From Mesorhizobium sp. ORS 3359 (GTDB taxonomy: Bacteria; Pseudomonadota; Alphaproteobacteria; Rhizobiales; Rhizobiaceae), in assembly GCA_000824845.1 (NCBI GenBank), contig CCNC01000090.1:36547-100546 (forward strand): 64,000 nucleotides of DNA, written 5' to 3'. The notes beneath the pieces are model-generated. The model saw only the letters and a list, made by a program, of their open reading frames with translations. It did not search any database and was not told the DNA's origin. Positions 55,365-63,957 of this stretch are shown here, piece by piece (the stretch's first letter is position 1; each line of letters starts with the position of its first letter). A program made the position numbers and the translations under genes.

Positions 55365-57005
55365 ATGGGCCACATCTTTGATTTGAAGAAGCTCTTTCCG
55401 ATCGTTGCCTTTGTCGCCGTCGCGCTGATCAGCCTGACGATGGCAGGCTTCGCCTATTTCGCGACGCAGGAGGCGGCGCGGATCAAGTTCGAGGGCACCG
55501 CCGACGACGCGCTGAGCCGCATCGAGAGCCGCATCGACCTGCATCTGTCGCTGCTGCGTTCGACGCAGGCGCTGTTCGATGCGCGCAACGGCGACATCAC
55601 GCGCGGCGAATTCAACGCCTTCTTCTCCGCGCTGAACATCGATGACAACTTCGCGGGCCTGCGCGGCATAGGCTTCCTCAGGCTTGCCAAAGCCGGCGAC
55701 GAGGCCGCTGTCGAACGCGACATCCTGCGCGACCATGGATCGGCCCACCCGATCTACCCCGCGACGACCCAGCAATGGCGCACGCCGATCGTGCTGTTCG
55801 AACCGCTCGACACGTCCAACCAGTCGATCATCGGATTCGACATGTTCAGCGAGCCGGTGCGTCGCGAGGCGATCGAAAAGGCGATGGCTGACGACCAGCA
55901 GCATGCGAGCGGCCTGGTCCAGCTCGGCCAGGGCGCCGGCGTGGCGCAGACGTTCACGGGATTCCTGGTTTTCGTGCGGCTGAACGTCGAAACCGCGCCC
56001 GAGGTGATCAATGCTAGCCGCTCCTCGACAGCCGGCTTTCTCTATGCGGCGTTCCGCGCGCAGGATCTGTTCCAGGTCGCGCTCAGCCGCGCGCCGCTGC
56101 TGCCCGTCAATGTCGAGGTCTATGACGGCAAGCCCGAGGCCGGCAATCTTTTGTTCCGGTCGGAAGCGCCGCCGGCGGAACGCATCGGGGCGAAGCTTCT
56201 GGCGCGTCGCGATATCGTTGTTGCCGGTCGGCCCTGGACGCTGCTGTTCAGGCCGACAAGCGCCTTCGAGCCACCGTCCTCGCGCGCCATTCCGGTGATG
56301 CTCGGGCTGTTCGGCCTGCTGCTTGCAGGGGCCATCGCGATGGTGGCGCGCTATCAGGAGCGTGCCTATGACGCCAAATCGGCACTGCATGAGGCGACTG
56401 AAAAGAGCCTGCTGGAAAAGGACCTGATCCTGCAGGAGATGAAGCATCGCATCAAGAATTCGATCACCCGCGTGCTGGCGATCGCGCGGCAGACCGCTTC
56501 GCAAGCCACCGACGTCAAGGAGTTCTCGGCATCGTTCTCGGCGCGCCTCCAGGCCATGGCCGCATCGCAGGATATGCTCACCCGCTCGCGCTGGCAGAAG
56601 GCCGATCTCGGCGACCTGCTGCGTATCGAGCTGGGGCAGGTATTCGGCAAAGACCTCCCTGAAGGTGTGCTGTCCGGGCCGCAAGTGCTGCTCGACGAGA
56701 CGACGACCCAGGCGCTGGGGCTGACCTTCCACGAACTCGCCACCAACGCGCTGAAATATGGCGAAGCCGGCAATTCGGTGGGTGCCCTCAAGGTCGACTG
56801 GAATGTGAAGGGGCGCGGCCGCGAGCGGACGCTTACCCTGAATTGGCGCGAAGCGGGTCAGAAGAAACTGGAGGCGCCGGCAAAGACCGGCTTCGGCACC
56901 AAGCTGATCGATCTCAACGTCACACGCGAATTGCGCGGCACGATCGCGCGCGACTATCGGGACGACGGATTGAAGGTGGAAATCAGGATACCGCTGGCCG
57001 AGTGA
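55365..57005 (+). CDS. CHASE-domain HWE-family histidine kinase
   Basis: 546 residues. Two membrane helices (about 9-30 and 295-315) bracket a CHASE sensor domain ([54 protein letters not shown]). The kinase core is of HWE/HisKA_2 type: [24 protein letters not shown] with His361, then [17 protein letters not shown] and a compact ATPase end. Such kinases often phosphorylate PhyR. ATG 55365 was chosen because TTGACG/CATAAA promoter-like boxes lie just upstream. It is encoded close to the PhyR-EcfG locus. Confidence 0.87.
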   Translation: MGHIFDLKKLFPIVAFVAVALISLTMAGFAYFATQEAARIKFEGTADDALSRIESRIDLHLSLLRSTQALFDARNGDITRGEFNAFFSALNIDDNFAGLRGIGFLRLAKAGDEAAVERDILRDHGSAHPIYPATTQQWRTPIVLFEPLDTSNQSIIGFDMFSEPVRREAIEKAMADDQQHASGLVQLGQGAGVAQTFTGFLVFVRLNVETAPEVINASRSSTAGFLYAAFRAQDLFQVALSRAPLLPVNVEVYDGKPEAGNLLFRSEAPPAERIGAKLLARRDIVVAGRPWTLLFRPTSAFEPPSSRAIPVMLGLFGLLLAGAIAMVARYQERAYDAKSALHEATEKSLLEKDLILQEMKHRIKNSITRVLAIARQTASQATDVKEFSASFSARLQAMAASQDMLTRSRWQKADLGDLLRIELGQVFGKDLPEGVLSGPQVLLDETTTQALGLTFHELATNALKYGEAGNSVGALKVDWNVKGRGRERTLTLNWREAGQKKLEAPAKTGFGTKLIDLNVTRELRGTIARDYRDDGLKVEIRIPLAE

Positions 57006-57089
57006 GCGGCCAAAATGGCCCCGCGATGGCGAACGAATCAGCGGGTCGGAACCGGAGGCCGGCCAGCGGCCTCCGGTCCCTTTCCGGCA

Positions 57090-57335
57090 TCAGTTGCAGC
57101 GAGCCGTGTAGATCCGGCCGCGATGATCGCGGTACTGGCAATAGCCGTTGCGCAGGTTACGAACCAGAAGGCCCGACCCGGCACCGACGGCCGCGCCGAT
57201 CAGCGCACCCTTGCCGCCGCCGACCAGGCCACCCACGCCGGCGCCAATCAGGCCACCGCCCACGACATCCTGCTCGGTCGTGGTGCAGCCGCTGACAGCG
57301 ACAACGGCAACCATGGCAATAATCATTTTCCGCAT
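57090..57335 (-). CDS. glycine-zipper lipoprotein
   Basis: 81 residues. The signal ends VVAVSGCTTTEQ, a lipobox with acylated Cys. Then a glycine zipper, GGGLIGAGVGGLVGGGKGAL and AAVGAGSGLLV, and a short basic end with two Cys (YCQYRDHRGRIYTARC). Such small envelope proteins are often stress-induced. ATG 57335 has GAGGAG upstream. Confidence 0.8.
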   Translation of the reverse strand: MRKMIIAMVAVVAVSGCTTTEQDVVGGGLIGAGVGGLVGGGKGALIGAAVGAGSGLLVRNLRNGYCQYRDHRGRIYTARCN

Positions 57336-57419
57336 TGAAATGCTCCTCACTTTTGTCCTCACTTTTCGGCAATGCCAGCCGCCATTTAGCATGAAAAAAC
57401 GAGCTTTGCCTGCCCGATC

Positions 57420-57746
57420 TTACTGTTGTTTAAGATAATCTTTTTCGGGGCGCACGCTGTTTGACGCGACAAGGATACCGGAAACCTCCAAAGACGCGGC
57501 AAGAGTGCCGTCAGGCCGCACGTTCCAGGCGATCCGATCGTAATCATCTTCCAGGGCCGGATCCACGGTAAGGCACTTGCCGACGATGTGCGGGGCCTGG
57601 CCCTGCAGGTCGCCGAGGGCGAAGGGCCGTTCGGCCGTACAGGCCTGCTCGGTCTCGAAGACGCTGACCGGCACCTGGAGCTCGCGACAATCGGTCATTG
57701 TGCTCGAGCAACCGACGACGAAGAGCAGTGCGGCGATGTGTTCCAT
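57420..57746 (-). CDS. small lipoprotein-like protein
   Basis: 108 residues. A short hydrophobic start, MEHIAALLFVVGCSST, has a lipobox-like GC. The rest (DCRELQVPVSVFETEQACTAERPFALGDLQGQAP, VGKCLTVDPALEDDYDRIAWNVRPDGTL) has four cysteines and no known motif. An EcfG-type promoter ends 25 bases before the ATG, so it may belong to the general stress response. Confidence 0.62.
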   Translation of the reverse strand: MEHIAALLFVVGCSSTMTDCRELQVPVSVFETEQACTAERPFALGDLQGQAPHIVGKCLTVDPALEDDYDRIAWNVRPDGTLAASLEVSGILVASNSVRPEKDYLKQQ

Positions 57747-57770
57747 GGCTCCAAACCTCTCGCCGCAAAC

Positions 57771-57796
57771 AACGATTCTCGGCGAGCGAAAGTTCC
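57771..57796 (-). promoter_or_regulatory. candidate EcfG promoter of the 57.7-kb lipoprotein gene
   Basis: Minus strand: GGAAC (57796-57792), 17 bases, CGTT (57774-57771). Spacing is one base longer than in the other sites of the locus. Confidence 0.5.
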
Positions 57797-57928
57797 GGGG
57801 CCGGGTTCAAAGCGTAGCGTAGAATGGAATCAGGCGAAGCGCATTAAGGTCTGTTCCTGATGGACGTTTACCCAAAGCCGCCGCGCAACCTTGATCGACA
57901 TGCCAGCGGCCCAAGCCGCATGCAGGGA

Positions 57929-58099
57929 TCAGAACAATTGCCAGGCGGCAGTCAGGGCCACGGCGGCGAGAAGCGCCACCGCGCCAAGGCGAAGTGGAAG
58001 ATGGAATGATCGCGGCGCCGGCTGCGGGTCGGCATCCTGGAAGCCGCTCATCGAGACACGGGCGGCCTGTTCCAGCTTGTTCATATCGGCAACCGTCAT
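57929..58099 (-). CDS. small single-helix membrane protein
   Basis: 56 residues: MTVADMNKLEQAARVSMSGF then DADPQPAPRSFHLPLRLGAV and ALLAAVALTAAWQLF, a C-terminal membrane helix. GGGAGG lies six bases before the ATG at 58099, a very good site. Function unknown; context suggests a link to the stress regulon. Confidence 0.6.
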   Translation of the reverse strand: MTVADMNKLEQAARVSMSGFQDADPQPAPRSFHLPLRLGAVALLAAVALTAAWQLF

Positions 58100-58230
58100 T
58101 TTCAGCCTCCCAGATCGCACGCCGGGAGGCACGGATGGGTTCCGGCGCGTCGCCCGCCGGCAGCACAGGATCGGACTTTATGGTGAATAGGGAGTTAAGC
58201 GCCTGCGAAGCCTGGCGCCATAGGGCGCAA

Positions 58231-59262
58231 TCAATCCGTCTCGAAATTTCCATGCGGGACGGTGAGGCGATATTCCATACGGTCCTTGCCGATCTCGAGC
58301 GTCGCGGAGCCGTTCAGCGACATCGGCACGACGCGCTCCAGCGCCACGCTACCGAAGCGCTTTTCATTGCGCGGCGCGTCGCCGACCGCCTCCGTCCAGG
58401 TCAGCAAAAGGCTGGGCGTGCTTCCGCTTTCGGGTTCAATCCTTGCGCTCACTTCGACATGGCCGTCCGCTCGCGACAGCGCTCCGTAGCTCACCGAGTT
58501 CACAGCCAATTCGTGCATCGCCAAGCCGATATGCAGGGCGGCATTGGGATTGAGATAAGGATTGTCGCCCGCGAACCGCAGGCTTCGTGCCAGATCGGCG
58601 CTGTAGCGGCCGACCTGGCCGGATACGAGTTCCTGCAGCGCCGCTCCCCTCCAGTTGGAGGATGTGACCAGATCCTGCGAGGACGCGAGCGATTGCAGCC
58701 GGCCGCGAAACCGCGCCAGGAACTCACCGAGCGTCTCCGTGTAGCGTCCTGTCTGTGTGGCGATGCTCTGGATGATGGCCAGGAGGTTTTTCGATCGGTG
58801 ACTGACTTCGCGCAGCAATGCCTTCAGCGTCTGCTCGCGACGTTTCTGCTCCGTCGTTTCCACCATGGTGGTCACGACGCCGAGCACTTCGCCGGCGTCC
58901 CCGCGGTCGGCATCGATCCAAAGCTGGAACCAACGGACACCCTGGCTTCCTGGAATGCTGAGCTCGAGCTGGTCCGCGTTGCCGGATTCGATCACCTTGA
59001 GCTTGACGGCGCTTATGCGCTCGGCCTGCGCGGGGGAAAGCAGGTCCTTGCCGTCGGCGGCTTCGGACGCCCAAGGCGCGCTCATGTTGCGCGACCAGAC
59101 CGTTTTCATCTGCCGATCCTGATAGAGAACCGAGATTCCGGCATTATGCAGGGCATGAAGCAAGGCTCGCCCCACCTGTATCCCGCTCTCGGCGGGATGC
59201 ATCGCGATCACCTCTGCGTCCTGCGTTTCAGTCCTGTCCTTCGTGGGATCCTCGGGAGGCAT
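58231..59262 (-). CDS. PAS-HWE histidine kinase of the general stress locus
   Basis: 343 residues, no membrane segment. A PAS-like N-domain (GRALLHALHNAGISVLYQDRQMKTVWSRN, GVRWFQLWIDADRGDAGEVLGVVTTM) leads to the HWE core LLREVSHRSKNLLAIIQSIATQTGRY (His155) and LAMHELAVNSVSYGALS. ATG 59262 is followed by MPPEDPTKDRTE. An EcfG promoter lies 27 bases upstream, so it is made by the sigma factor it is likely to turn on via PhyR. Confidence 0.88.
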   Translation of the reverse strand: MPPEDPTKDRTETQDAEVIAMHPAESGIQVGRALLHALHNAGISVLYQDRQMKTVWSRNMSAPWASEAADGKDLLSPAQAERISAVKLKVIESGNADQLELSIPGSQGVRWFQLWIDADRGDAGEVLGVVTTMVETTEQKRREQTLKALLREVSHRSKNLLAIIQSIATQTGRYTETLGEFLARFRGRLQSLASSQDLVTSSNWRGAALQELVSGQVGRYSADLARSLRFAGDNPYLNPNAALHIGLAMHELAVNSVSYGALSRADGHVEVSARIEPESGSTPSLLLTWTEAVGDAPRNEKRFGSVALERVVPMSLNGSATLEIGKDRMEYRLTVPHGNFETD

Positions 59263-59288
59263 CGGAACATCCCCGCACTCGGTCCTTG

Positions 59289-59313
59289 AACGGCTCAATC
59301 CGCAACTGGTTCC
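59289..59313 (-). promoter_or_regulatory. EcfG promoter of the PAS-HWE kinase
   Basis: Minus strand: GGAAC (59313-59309), 16 bases, CGTT (59292-59289), exact to the alphaproteobacterial EcfG consensus. Confidence 0.8.
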
Positions 59314-59417
59314 GACGCCGCAGGCTCGCCAAAAACGGTCCGCCGGACGGCGCTCTTTCGAGACGCCGCCCGGCGGTGGCTGGAAACCGTTTGAGGGGTG
59401 CGGCTTCCAGTGTCGCG

Positions 59418-59582
59418 TCAGGCTCTCCTGAAGAGGCCCGCAATGAGCGAAATCACCAGGAAGGCGAGGAAGATGAAGAACAGGATCTGCGCGATGCCCG
59501 CCGACGTGCCGGCGATGCCGCCGAACCCAAGCGCGCCGGCGATGATCGCAACTACGAGAAATACGAGCGCCCAGTACAGCAT
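59418..59582 (-). CDS. DUF1328 (YtjA-type) small membrane protein
   Basis: 54 residues: [20 protein letters not shown] and a second hydrophobic stretch [21 protein letters not shown], the DUF1328 pattern with two helices. AGGAGA lies before the ATG at 59582. Members are often under general stress control. An EcfG promoter is 30 bases upstream here. Confidence 0.9.
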   Translation of the reverse strand: MLYWALVFLVVAIIAGALGFGGIAGTSAGIAQILFFIFLAFLVISLIAGLFRRA

Positions 59583-59611
59583 GATGCGTCTCCTTCTTAT
59601 GTCGGGAAAAG

Positions 59612-59636
59612 AACGTGGGTCGGTGCCGTTTGTTCC
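59612..59636 (-). promoter_or_regulatory. EcfG promoter of the DUF1328 gene
   Basis: Minus strand: GGAAC (59636-59632), 16 bases, CGTT (59615-59612). Confidence 0.8.
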
Positions 59637-59693
59637 ACCATTTGCTGAAAAAGACGATCCCCTTTGAAGACACTTTTCAGATCGCAAATAGAT

Positions 59694-59731
59694 GAGCGCC
59701 ATGCGAGGCGCGAAGGCCTCGCATGGCGCTC
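59694..59731 (-). terminator. hairpin terminator after phyR
   Basis: GAGCGCCATGCGAGG (59694-59708) and CCTCGCATGGCGCTC (59717-59731) make a perfect 15-bp stem with an 8-base loop, 25 bases after the phyR stop. The T-run after it on the minus strand is weak. Confidence 0.65.
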
Positions 59732-59756
59732 AAAATGGTCCAGAACCCGGAGCGGA

Positions 59757-60551
59757 TCAGGCGGCGGCCTTGGCCTGCCGGTCGAAGAACAGGGCCTGGC
59801 TGATCAGGGCCTTGACCATGTCGGGATTGAAAGGCTTGGTGACCAGGAAGGCCGGCTCGGGGCGTTCGCCGGTCAGCAGGCGTTCCGGGAAGGCGGTGAT
59901 GAAGATCACCGGTACCGGTGTCGACGACAAGATCTCGTTAACGGCCTCGATGCCAGAGCTGCCGTCGGCGAGCTGGATGTCGGCCAGCACCATTTTCGGC
60001 CGCGTCTTGCCGAACATGGCCACCGCCTCGGCATGTGTACGTGCCGTGCCGACGACCCGGTGGCCGAGGCTTTCGACCATCTCCTCGATGTCCATGGCAA
60101 TCAGCGGCTCGTCCTCGATGATCAGCACATCGGTCGCGACCTGTCGCGAAATCTCGCTGCTTGCCTGCGCAAGCAACTCCGAGAACTCGTCCTCGTCGAC
60201 GTCGAGAACCTCCGCGGCCTCGTCCTCGCTGAAACCCTCCACGGCGACGAGAAGGAAAGCCTGCCTCGGCAGGGGCGCGATCGCGTTCAGATTGGCGGCC
60301 GCCCGCTGCTCCCAGGCCGTCTGGGCCTGCTCCTGCGGGACGCGGATGGCAACTGAGGTGAAGAGCCTGGCAAACACCTTATATATCGCAATACGGTCGC
60401 TGGAGGCTTCGGGGAAGATATTGGTATCGGCGATGATGGCTTCCAGCATCGCGGCGACCAGCGCGTCACCGCTTTCCTGCGATCCGGACACCGCGCGCGA
60501 AAAGCGGCGCAGGAACGGAAGATGCGGAGCGATGGTAGCGGACAAACTCAT
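59757..60551 (-). CDS. phyR: general stress response regulator PhyR
   Basis: 264 residues. An N-terminal sigma-like domain (LPFLRRFSRAVSGSQESGDALVAAMLEAI, LPRQAFLLVAVEGFSEDEAAEVLDV) mimics EcfG, and a C-terminal receiver (VLIIEDEPLIAMDIEE, VLADIQLADG with Asp191, FLVTKPF with Lys239) controls it. When phosphorylated it binds NepR and frees EcfG. Its EcfG promoter is back to back with that of nepR-ecfG. Confidence 0.97.
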   Translation of the reverse strand: MSLSATIAPHLPFLRRFSRAVSGSQESGDALVAAMLEAIIADTNIFPEASSDRIAIYKVFARLFTSVAIRVPQEQAQTAWEQRAAANLNAIAPLPRQAFLLVAVEGFSEDEAAEVLDVDEDEFSELLAQASSEISRQVATDVLIIEDEPLIAMDIEEMVESLGHRVVGTARTHAEAVAMFGKTRPKMVLADIQLADGSSGIEAVNEILSSTPVPVIFITAFPERLLTGERPEPAFLVTKPFNPDMVKALISQALFFDRQAKAAA

Positions 60552-60617
60552 TATTTACGTCTCCCTCAGATGACGTTGCACGATCAAGGCCATGCTATTG
60601 CCAGCCCCTGGAAAACC

Positions 60618-60642
60618 AACGCCGGCTTCCGGAAAAAGTTCC
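60618..60642 (-). promoter_or_regulatory. EcfG promoter of phyR
   Basis: Minus strand: GGAAC (60642-60638), 16 bases, CGTT (60621-60618), 67 bases before the phyR start. Confidence 0.85.
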
Positions 60643-60651
60643 GCCGGCCAT

Positions 60652-60676
60652 GGAACTAAATTAGCAGGCCGGCGTT
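60652..60676 (+). promoter_or_regulatory. EcfG promoter of nepR-ecfG
   Basis: GGAAC (60652-60656), 16 bases, CGTT (60673-60676). Its -35 box is nine bases from the phyR -35 box on the other strand. Confidence 0.85.
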
Positions 60677-60769
60677 TCGGGGTCTCGGGTTGGGCAACCA
60701 GACGAGGGTTCCGCTTGCGTTGTGGTTTGAAGTCGAAGAGCGGTTCCGGTGCTGGAAACTAGGGCTAAC

Positions 60770-60973
60770 ATGAAAGAAATGTCAAAAAAGCAGATGGCTG
60801 ATGCCAAGAGCAGGCATCGGAACGGGGATGGCAACCCGCTTGGAGCAAACTCCGAAATTGCCCGCAAGCTCAAGCAATATTACGACGAGCTGGTCTCGGA
60901 TCATGTGCCGGACCGTTTCGCTCAGTTGCTCAGCCAGCTGGAACAGACCGAACCTGCCCAGAAAAAGGACTGA
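60770..60973 (+). CDS. nepR: anti-sigma factor NepR
   Basis: 67 residues. NSEIARKLKQYYDELVSDHVPDRFAQLLSQLEQ contains the NepR core (a K-x-x-Y-D-x-x-V-x-D-x-V-P-D-R-F run) that wraps EcfG or PhyR; the ends are charged and probably flexible. ATG 60770 follows a GGG-containing site; an upstream start at 60749 is less likely. It is three bases before ecfG, so the anti-sigma and sigma are made together. Confidence 0.93.
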   Translation: MKEMSKKQMADAKSRHRNGDGNPLGANSEIARKLKQYYDELVSDHVPDRFAQLLSQLEQTEPAQKKD

Positions 60974-60976
60974 GGC

Positions 60977-61528
60977 ATGGTGGCGGTATCCCAGAGCTTC
61001 AAGACCGAGCTGCTCGGTGCGATCCCGAGCTTGCGTGCTTTTGCCGTGTCGCTGACGCAGAACGCCGACCGGGCCGACGACCTCGTCCAGGAAACGCTGG
61101 TCAAGGCGTGGGACAAGCATGAGAGTTTCCAGCCGGGCACCAATCTCAAGGCCTGGCTGTTCACCATCCTGCGCAACGAATTCTATTCGCAGATGCGCAA
61201 GCGCGGCCGCGAAGTGCAGGACAGCGACGGCATCATGACCGCCAGGCTTGCCGTCCATCCGGCCCAGCACGGTCAGCTCGACCTCAAGGATTTCCGCGGC
61301 GCGCTCGAGCAACTGCCCGAGGACCAGCGCGAAGCCATCATCCTGATCGGCGCTTCCGGCTTTTCCTACGAGGAAGCCGCCGAAATCTGCGGCTGCGCGG
61401 TCGGCACGATCAAGAGCCGGGTCAGCCGGGCGCGGACCAGGCTGCAGGAGATCCTCAAGATTTCCGGCGAGGACGAGTTCGGACCCGACGCGATCTCGGC
61501 GCAGGTGACAGGCTCGAACGCGGCCTGA
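60977..61528 (+). CDS. ecfG: ECF sigma factor EcfG (general stress)
   Basis: 183 residues. Region 2: LLGAIPSLRAFAVSLTQNADRADDLVQETLVKAWDKHESFQPGTNLKAWLFTILRNEFYSQMRKR. Region 4: ALEQLPEDQREAIILIGASGFSYEEAAEICGCAVGTIKSRVSRARTRLQEIL. This is the ECF15/EcfG pattern, without a signal-sensing extension. It should recognise GGAAC-N16-CGTT promoters, of which at least four lie in this locus. Confidence 0.95.
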   Translation: MVAVSQSFKTELLGAIPSLRAFAVSLTQNADRADDLVQETLVKAWDKHESFQPGTNLKAWLFTILRNEFYSQMRKRGREVQDSDGIMTARLAVHPAQHGQLDLKDFRGALEQLPEDQREAIILIGASGFSYEEAAEICGCAVGTIKSRVSRARTRLQEILKISGEDEFGPDAISAQVTGSNAA

Positions 61529-61666
61529 TTTTCGGGACGCGGAGCGCCGCCTGGCTTCCCTAAGTGCGATACCGGCCATTTCGGCGGGCGTGATCGGCTC
61601 GCCGAGCTCGGTGTTCACGAGGACTTGCTTGTCAGGTCAGGCAGCAGTTCTATTCTCTTCGGCGGT

Positions 61667-62593
61667 ATGGAAACAATATCTGCAGCATCGGTCTTCCGCC
61701 TCTTGGACGGGCTGCGGCCGCCCGGTCCGCGAGCCAGGGCGGCCGCCCTTGCCGTGGGGGCCGTGCTTTTCTGGGCGACATGGCCGACACTGGCCACGCT
61801 GGCGAGCCCCGCGCCTCCGTTCCTGGTCTTTGGGCTGGCTGCGGCCGTAGGCTTTGTCGCCGCGCTTTTCATGGCGTTCATGCGTGGGCGCACCGCCCCC
61901 TTCGTCGCCACGCCGTTCCGCACGGTCCTTCTGGTCAGCGTCGGCCTGCTCGTCAACAATGTCCTTTATCTCTTCGCCATGCCCAGGATCGGGCCGGCGG
62001 AGGCGAATGTCGTCGCTTATCTGTGGCCGGTGATGCTGGTGCTCATCATGGCCCGGAAGCGGCGTGAGCGGCTCGGCCCGTCGCGCCTGGGGAGCATTGT
62101 TCTCGGCTTCGTCGGCGCGGTGGTTGCGATCGGCCCCAGCTTCGCGCTCGGCTTCGACTTTTTTGGCGTGTTCCTGGCATTTTTGAGCGGCCTTACCTTC
62201 GCCATCTATGCCGCGGTCCGCTCGGATGGTCGGGAGGCCGAGGACGTCATCGGGCCGTCAATGGGACTTCTGGCGGTGCTTGCGCTGGCCTTGCACTTCG
62301 GTTTCGAGGCGCCGATCAGCCTTTCCCCATCCCAGCTGCTGGCGATTGCAGCCATAGGGATCGTTCCGTTGACGCTTTCCAACGCGCTTTGGGATCGGGC
62401 GACCAGGACAGGCCATACCGCGCTGATCTCGGCAATCGCCTATGCGACGCCGTTGGCCGCGTTGTCCCTGCTCGCGCTGCTCGGCGTCGGCGATGTTTCC
62501 TATGGGGTAGCCGCCGGCGCCGTGCTGATCGTCATCGGGGCGCTTGGCGCATCCGGTATCTGCGGAAGGATCCCCGGTTCGCGCAAGCCGTAG
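61667..62593 (+). CDS. EamA/DMT-family transporter
   Basis: 308 residues, ten hydrophobic segments in two EamA halves: VGAVLFWATWPTLATLASPAPPFLVFGLAAAVGF, LLVNNVLYLFAMPRIGPAEANVVAYLWPVMLVLIM, and ATRTGHTALISAIAYATPLAALSLLALLGV. Family members export amino acids or other metabolites. The ATG at 61667 is preferred to one at 61625, which lacks a site. Not obviously part of the stress regulon. Confidence 0.85.
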   Translation: METISAASVFRLLDGLRPPGPRARAAALAVGAVLFWATWPTLATLASPAPPFLVFGLAAAVGFVAALFMAFMRGRTAPFVATPFRTVLLVSVGLLVNNVLYLFAMPRIGPAEANVVAYLWPVMLVLIMARKRRERLGPSRLGSIVLGFVGAVVAIGPSFALGFDFFGVFLAFLSGLTFAIYAAVRSDGREAEDVIGPSMGLLAVLALALHFGFEAPISLSPSQLLAIAAIGIVPLTLSNALWDRATRTGHTALISAIAYATPLAALSLLALLGVGDVSYGVAAGAVLIVIGALGASGICGRIPGSRKP

Positions 62594-62639
62594 CGAAGGT
62601 GAACGGGCAGCCTGTAGGGCGGATTCGGCGAACCCTGCA

Positions 62640-63020
62640 TCAGGTCGCGGTGACCCGGCCGCAGGCGATGGCCACCGCTTCGATCAGGTCCTCGCCGGAG
62701 TAAGGCTTGGTGACCAGCCGGACATCTGGAAACGAGCCCTTGACCTCATCCGAATCTGAATAGCCGGAGGCGAATACGAACGGCACGCCCTCGCTGCGCA
62801 GCCGGGCGGCGAAATCCAGGGTCGAGACGCCGCCGAGCATAAGGTCAACAACCGCCACGTCGAATCGCGGGGACAGCGTTTGCCCATCGATCTCGACGAT
62901 CTCCCGGGCGATCGTCACCTCCGCCGCGCCATGGTCGCGGCAAAGCTGCTCGACATCCATCGCGATCAGGAACTCGTCTTCCAGGACGAGGATACGCAGT
63001 CCGTCAAGCAGTGCTGGCAC
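62640..63020 (-). CDS. single-domain response regulator
   Basis: 126 residues, a receiver with no output domain: ILVLEDEFLIAMDVEQL, VAVVDLMLGG (Asp59), FASGYSD and RLVTKPYSGEDL (Lys105). The LEDEFLIAMDVE start is shared with receivers that work with HWE kinases. It could compete for or relay phosphate in the PhyR pathway, as other stand-alone receivers do in alphaproteobacteria; this role is inferred. Confidence 0.85.
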   Translation of the reverse strand: MPALLDGLRILVLEDEFLIAMDVEQLCRDHGAAEVTIAREIVEIDGQTLSPRFDVAVVDLMLGGVSTLDFAARLRSEGVPFVFASGYSDSDEVKGSFPDVRLVTKPYSGEDLIEAVAIACGRVTAT

Positions 63021-63184
63021 TTATCGGTTTCTCCTGGCAGGACCGCACTGATGCGCGGAATTTGTTGGTATGTCATTTAAAAAAGACATGGCTAAAAACA
63101 CAGGGGTGGAAGCCTGCGGAACCCGCGCTGGTTTCAAGCGTTTCCCTGCGCCCATAAGGGCAGGGATTTCGAAGAGGGGTCGAA

Positions 63185-63946
63185 ATGTCCAGCCAAAGCG
63201 CACGTCCGTTTGCGAGCCGTCAATATCCTTGCGAAAAATGCCCGTTGCGGCCCTTGCCTGCATTCCGTGAGTTCGACAAGCAGGAATTGTCATTCATCAG
63301 CACCTTCAAGCGCGGTGAACTGGCGGTAGACAAGGGGGCGACGGTCCTGGTCGAAGGCAGCCACAGCGCCCATCTCTACACGGTGCTGTCGGGCTGGGCG
63401 TTCCGCTACAAGCTCTTGCCCGACGGGCGGCGGCAGATCCTCAATTTTTCCATGCCCGGCGACCTCATCGGCCTGCAGGGCAGCCTGATGGGCGAGATGC
63501 AGCATTCCGTCGAAGCCCTGTCGCCAATGCTGCTTTGCGTCTTCGAACGCGAGCAGTTGCAGGAACTCTACCGCAACCACCCCGGCCTTGCCTACGACAT
63601 AACCTGGATCGCTTCGCGCGAGGAGCGAATGCTGGACGAGAACCTGCTCAGCATCGGCCGTCGCACCGCGCTCGAGCGCGCCGCCTATCTTATCGCCTTC
63701 ATCGCCAGCCGGGCTCGCGGCGCCGGCCTCAACGGCAAGACGCCGGTGCAGATCCCGATCACGCAACAGCACGTCGCCGACACGCTTGGCCTCTCGCTTG
63801 TCCACACCAACAAGACGATCCGCAAGCTGATGGACCGCAAATTGGTCCTGTGGCGGGATGGTGGCTGTGAAGTGATCGACTATGATGGGCTGAAGAAGCT
63901 GGCCCGCTGGGAAGGGCTGGGGGAGGATCGCAGGCCGCTGATCTAG
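63185..63946 (+). CDS. Crp/Fnr-family transcriptional regulator
   Basis: 253 residues. An N-terminal C-x-x-C (YPCEKCPLRP), a cyclic-nucleotide-type beta-roll (GATVLVEGSHSAHLYTVLSGWAFRYKLLPDGRRQILNF) and a C-terminal HTH (VQIPITQQHVADTLGLSLVHTNKTIRKLM) are clear. Only three cysteines lie in the region where Fnr needs four for its Fe-S cluster, so oxygen sensing is uncertain. GAAGAGGGG precedes the ATG. Confidence 0.87.
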   Translation: MSSQSARPFASRQYPCEKCPLRPLPAFREFDKQELSFISTFKRGELAVDKGATVLVEGSHSAHLYTVLSGWAFRYKLLPDGRRQILNFSMPGDLIGLQGSLMGEMQHSVEALSPMLLCVFEREQLQELYRNHPGLAYDITWIASREERMLDENLLSIGRRTALERAAYLIAFIASRARGAGLNGKTPVQIPITQQHVADTLGLSLVHTNKTIRKLMDRKLVLWRDGGCEVIDYDGLKKLARWEGLGEDRRPLI

Positions 63947-63957
63947 GGCGTGTTCAG

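Noticed and set aside
58118..58143. EcfG promoter before the 56-residue membrane protein
   Set aside because: GGAAC is followed by CGTG rather than CGTT and lies only 19 bases before the ATG.
57807..58253. 148-codon minus-strand frame over the small membrane protein
   Set aside because: The 56-residue frame has a far better ribosome site and a proper membrane helix; the longer frame has no features.
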